The translations under genes were made by a program, and so were the position numbers. From Rheinheimera faecalis (GTDB taxonomy: Bacteria; Pseudomonadota; Gammaproteobacteria; Enterobacterales; Alteromonadaceae): a stretch of 64,000 nt of DNA. The notes under the pieces are model-generated. The model was not told the origin of the DNA and ran no database searches. It saw only the letters and a list, made by a program, of their open reading frames with translations. Every line of letters begins with the position of its first letter. The first letter of the stretch is position 1. Location of the stretch: the NCBI RefSeq assembly GCF_021290965.1, contig NZ_JAJOYT010000002.1, positions 496,001-560,000 of the forward strand, written 5' to 3'. This document shows, piece after piece, positions 61,397-64,000 of the stretch.

Positions 61397-62302
61397 GTGG
61401 CAGCAGTAGTGACCCTCTCAGAACAGCAACTGATTAAAGCTTTTTTAGATCAACTGTGGCTGGACAAAGGCGTCAGTGAACATACCTTAAGCGCTTATGG
61501 CACAGATCTGAGTAAATTTGCGTTGTTTTTGCAGCAGCAAGGCCAACAACTGAAGGCTGTGGATCAAATGCTGCTGAACAGTTATTTGGCTCACAGAGTG
61601 GATCAAGGTTTTAGCCCACGCAGCACCTCCAGAGCTTTAAGCAGCTTACGGCGCTTTTACCGTCATCTGCACAAAACCAAACAAATCAGTGAAAACCCTT
61701 TATCCGACGTATTTAATCCAAAAATTGGCCGCTCTTTGCCTAAAACCTTGTCCGAGCAGGATGTGGATTTATTGTTGTCAGCCCCTGATGTCAGCGATTT
61801 AATTCAGTTTCGCGACAAAGTGATGTTAGAAATTCTCTATGCTGCCGGTCTTAGGGTATCGGAGCTGGTCGGTTTAACCTTGCAGCAAATTAATTTACGT
61901 CAGGGTTTAGTGCGGGTGACTGGCAAAGGCAAAAAAGAACGGCTGGTGCCTTTGGGCGAAACTGCGGTGGAGTGGCTGGATAATTACCTGCGTCAGGGCC
62001 GCGGATTGTTGCTCGACGGCCAAAGTGATGTGGTATTTCCAAGCAACAGAGGCCAACAAATGACCCGACAAACTTTCTGGCACCGGATTAAGTTTTATGC
62101 CAAAGTGGCAGGCATTAGTGCAGAATTGTCTCCGCATACGGTACGACATGCTTTTGCCACGCATTTATTAAATCATGGTGCAGATTTACGGGTCGTGCAG
62201 CTGTTATTGGGTCACAGCGATTTATCGACTACCCAAATTTACACTCATGTGGCGCAAGCGCGTCTGCAAAGTTTACATCAACAACATCATCCCAGGGGCT
62301 AA
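61397..62302 (+). CDS. xerD: Tyrosine recombinase XerD
   Basis: 301 residues. Resolves chromosome dimers at dif with XerC, under FtsK. N-terminal SAM-like core-binding domain, then the catalytic set Arg153 (AAGLRVSEL), His247-x-x-Arg250 (HTVRHAFATH), His273 (LLLGHSDLS) and Tyr282 (QIYTH). GTG start at 61397 with CGGGAG. First gene of xerD-dsbC-recJ; gap 21 bases to dsbC. Confidence 0.96.
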   Translation: MAAVVTLSEQQLIKAFLDQLWLDKGVSEHTLSAYGTDLSKFALFLQQQGQQLKAVDQMLLNSYLAHRVDQGFSPRSTSRALSSLRRFYRHLHKTKQISENPLSDVFNPKIGRSLPKTLSEQDVDLLLSAPDVSDLIQFRDKVMLEILYAAGLRVSELVGLTLQQINLRQGLVRVTGKGKKERLVPLGETAVEWLDNYLRQGRGLLLDGQSDVVFPSNRGQQMTRQTFWHRIKFYAKVAGISAELSPHTVRHAFATHLLNHGADLRVVQLLLGHSDLSTTQIYTHVAQARLQSLHQQHHPRG

Positions 62303-62323
62303 CCTTGGGTGCAGGATACAGAG

Positions 62324-63031
62324 ATGAAGAAGTTTAGCTACCTCGCCGTTATGGCATCATTTTTAAGTACCGGATTATCAGCTCAGGCTGTGTTACCTGA
62401 AGTGAACCAAGCCTTTTCAGAAATTGGTTTAAATGTAAAAGCAGTGGCAGATTCTGCTGTGCCAGGCATGTTACAAGTGCAAACCGACAAAGGTTTATTT
62501 TTTATCTCGGACAACAAACAGTATTTGTTTGAAGGCAATATTTACGATTTAAAAAACAAAAAACTGGTGAATGAAGACATTCTGAAAGATATCCGCAAAG
62601 CGGGTGTAAAGGAATTTGATGACTCAGTGATTGAGTTTAAAGCCGCTGACGAAAAATATGTGATCCATGTATTTACTGACACCAGTTGTGGCTATTGCCG
62701 TAAGTTACATAACGAAATGGCGGATCTGAACAAGGCTGGTATTACAGTGCGTTACCTCGCTTTCCCTCGAGGTGGTGTTCAGTCAGCAACTTATGACGAA
62801 TTACAGTCGATTTGGTGTGCCAAAGATGCCAAACAGGCACTGACTGATGCTAAAAATGGCAAAGCTGTAAAACAAGCCAGCTGCCAAAACAAAGTGGCTC
62901 AGCAATACGAGTTGGGTCAGAGTTTTGGTATCAATGGCACTCCAGCTCTTATTTTACCTGATGGTCGTTTAATTCCTGGTTATCAACCCGCAGCAGCTTT
63001 AGTGGCCGCCCTGAGTCAAAATGCGCCATAA
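62324..63031 (+). CDS. dsbC: Thiol:disulfide interchange protein DsbC
   Basis: 235 residues with a signal peptide (SYLAVMASFLSTGLSAQA), an N-terminal dimerisation domain and a thioredoxin-like domain with CGYC (122-125) and a second Cys pair (SIWCAKDA and QASCQNK). Periplasmic disulfide isomerase. ATG at 62324. Gene order supports the assignment. Confidence 0.95.
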   Translation: MKKFSYLAVMASFLSTGLSAQAVLPEVNQAFSEIGLNVKAVADSAVPGMLQVQTDKGLFFISDNKQYLFEGNIYDLKNKKLVNEDILKDIRKAGVKEFDDSVIEFKAADEKYVIHVFTDTSCGYCRKLHNEMADLNKAGITVRYLAFPRGGVQSATYDELQSIWCAKDAKQALTDAKNGKAVKQASCQNKVAQQYELGQSFGINGTPALILPDGRLIPGYQPAAALVAALSQNAP

Positions 63032-63043
63032 GCAGGTTTCAGT

Positions 63044-64000
63044 TTGAGTACTACTAAAGAATTACAACGCCGGCCTGTGCCGGCGATTTCCTCTGAATTG
63101 GCGCAGTACCATCCGGTGATCCAGCGTATTTATGCCAGCCGCGGTATTGAAAGTTCGCTACAACTGGCACGGGGTGCTGCTCAGCTGCTGCCTTTTACTT
63201 TGCTCAAAGGTATTGCTCCTGCCGTCGCTTTGTTGATTGATGCGTTACAGCAGCAACAGCATATTGTGATAGTCGGCGACTTTGATGCAGATGGTGCTAC
63301 CAGCACTGCCACTTTACTGACCGGCTTAAAAAGCCTGGGTTTTAAGCATGTGGAGTATCTGGTGCCCAACCGTTTTGAATACGGTTATGGCTTGTCTGTA
63401 GAAATGGCAGAAATTGCCGTGGCCCAGGGCGCTCAGCTGATAGTCACAGTCGACAATGGTATTTCCGCTATCGATGGTATAGCGCTGGCGAAAAAAATGG
63501 GCGTCAAAGTGCTGGTCACAGACCACCATTTACCGGGCAACGAGCTGCCGGACGCTGATGCTATTGTCAATCCAAACCAGCCGGGTTGTGATTTCCCCAG
63601 TAAACAACTGGCTGGTGTAGGTGTCGCCTTTTATCTGTTACTGGCGCTGCGTGCTGAACTTCGTACTCAAGGGTATTTTACTGAAACTCAGCCTGAACCT
63701 AATTTGGCGGATCTGTTGGATCTGGTCGCTTTAGGCACAGTAGCTGACGTAGTGCCACTGGATACCAATAACCGTATTCTGGTGCATCAGGGCCTGCAAC
63801 GTATTCGCAGTGGCAAAGCCCGGCCTGGCATTCAGGCCCTTATTGATATCGCCAATCGTAAAGCAGAAAAGCTGACCGCTCAGGATTTTGGTTTTGCTTT
63901 AGCACCACGCTTAAATGCGGCCGGGCGTTTAGATGATATGGGTCTTGGTATCAGCTGTTTATTAGCGCCTGATTTACCCCGCGCCCGTATGTACGCTGCA
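63044..64000 (+). CDS. recJ: Single-strand-specific exonuclease RecJ, 5' part
   Basis: 319 N-terminal residues; the frame is open to the right edge. DHH-family 5'-3' ssDNA exonuclease in RecF recombination and mismatch repair. VIVGDFDADGATSTA, TDHHLPG and VALGTVADVVPL are the DHH motifs. Start is TTG at 63044, with CAGGT upstream, 12 bases after the dsbC stop; no ATG precedes the conserved region. Confidence 0.95.
   Translation, partial: MSTTKELQRRPVPAISSELAQYHPVIQRIYASRGIESSLQLARGAAQLLPFTLLKGIAPAVALLIDALQQQQHIVIVGDFDADGATSTATLLTGLKSLGFKHVEYLVPNRFEYGYGLSVEMAEIAVAQGAQLIVTVDNGISAIDGIALAKKMGVKVLVTDHHLPGNELPDADAIVNPNQPGCDFPSKQLAGVGVAFYLLLALRAELRTQGYFTETQPEPNLADLLDLVALGTVADVVPLDTNNRILVHQGLQRIRSGKARPGIQALIDIANRKAEKLTAQDFGFALAPRLNAAGRLDDMGLGISCLLAPDLPRARMYAA

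Overview
The window is a chromosomal segment of a gammaproteobacterium. Gene order and protein character (ypjD/ffh, rpsP-rimM-trmD-rplS, aroF-tyrA, fldB/xerD-dsbC-recJ, LdcA-like decarboxylase, TyrR boxes, a Phe attenuator before pheA) fit the Alteromonadales/Chromatiales side of the class. A Rheinheimera-like organism is my best guess, from memory of such gene sets and not from a database search.

Layout. 1-8 kb is core: 3' end of gshA, an SLT-type lipoprotein, a CorB/CNNM membrane protein, ypjD, ffh and the rpsP-rimM-trmD-rplS operon. 8-15 kb holds a J-domain protein, a ThrE-like exporter, an HTH-receiver regulator, the aroF-tyrA operon with two TyrR-type boxes, and mtgA. 15-33 kb holds an LdcA-like PLP decarboxylase, a LOG protein, a beta-CASP RNase-like protein, pheA with its leader peptide and attenuator, a penicillin-acylase-family enzyme, a cytochrome b561/c' pair, a large GGDEF-EAL protein and two periplasmic amidohydrolase-like proteins.

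33.5-48.6 kb is the accessory highlight: twelve closely spaced minus-strand genes, preceded by an HxlR-type regulator, forming what looks like a biosynthetic gene cluster branching from prephenate. It encodes a class II DAHP synthase fused to a C-terminal AroQ chorismate mutase (dedicated supply of prephenate), a short BacA-like protein (prephenate decarboxylase family), a fold-type IV aminotransferase, three different ATP-grasp proteins (amide/peptide ligase candidates), an SsuD-like flavin monooxygenase with an SsuE-like FMN reductase, one protein of unknown function, and two export systems (RND pump plus adaptor, MFS). The simplest reading is a ribosome-independent small peptide made from a non-aromatic, prephenate-derived amino acid, related in logic to bacilysin but lacking BacB, BacC and BacG homologues and carrying its own aromatic-pathway entry enzyme. 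I know of no described cluster with this combination.

49-64 kb: a YciI-like protein, a 0.9 kb gene-poor stretch with a broken reading frame, an M28 lipoprotein peptidase, a two-receiver regulator, yciH, a GAF protein, an aromatic aminotransferase, a 1303-residue fusion of a Dyp-type peroxidase with a complete pyruvate-formate-lyase-like glycyl-radical-enzyme domain, a substrate-binding protein, then fldB/xerD-dsbC-recJ (recJ runs off the end).

Repeats: a ~127 bp MITE-like element with TATACCC ends occurs four times (plus an end fragment); one copy lies in frame inside the signal-peptide region of an amidohydrolase gene. A second family is a pair of GGGTCAGAGC hairpins between convergent genes, at two sites. 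No tRNA, rRNA, CRISPR array or intact insertion sequence was seen.
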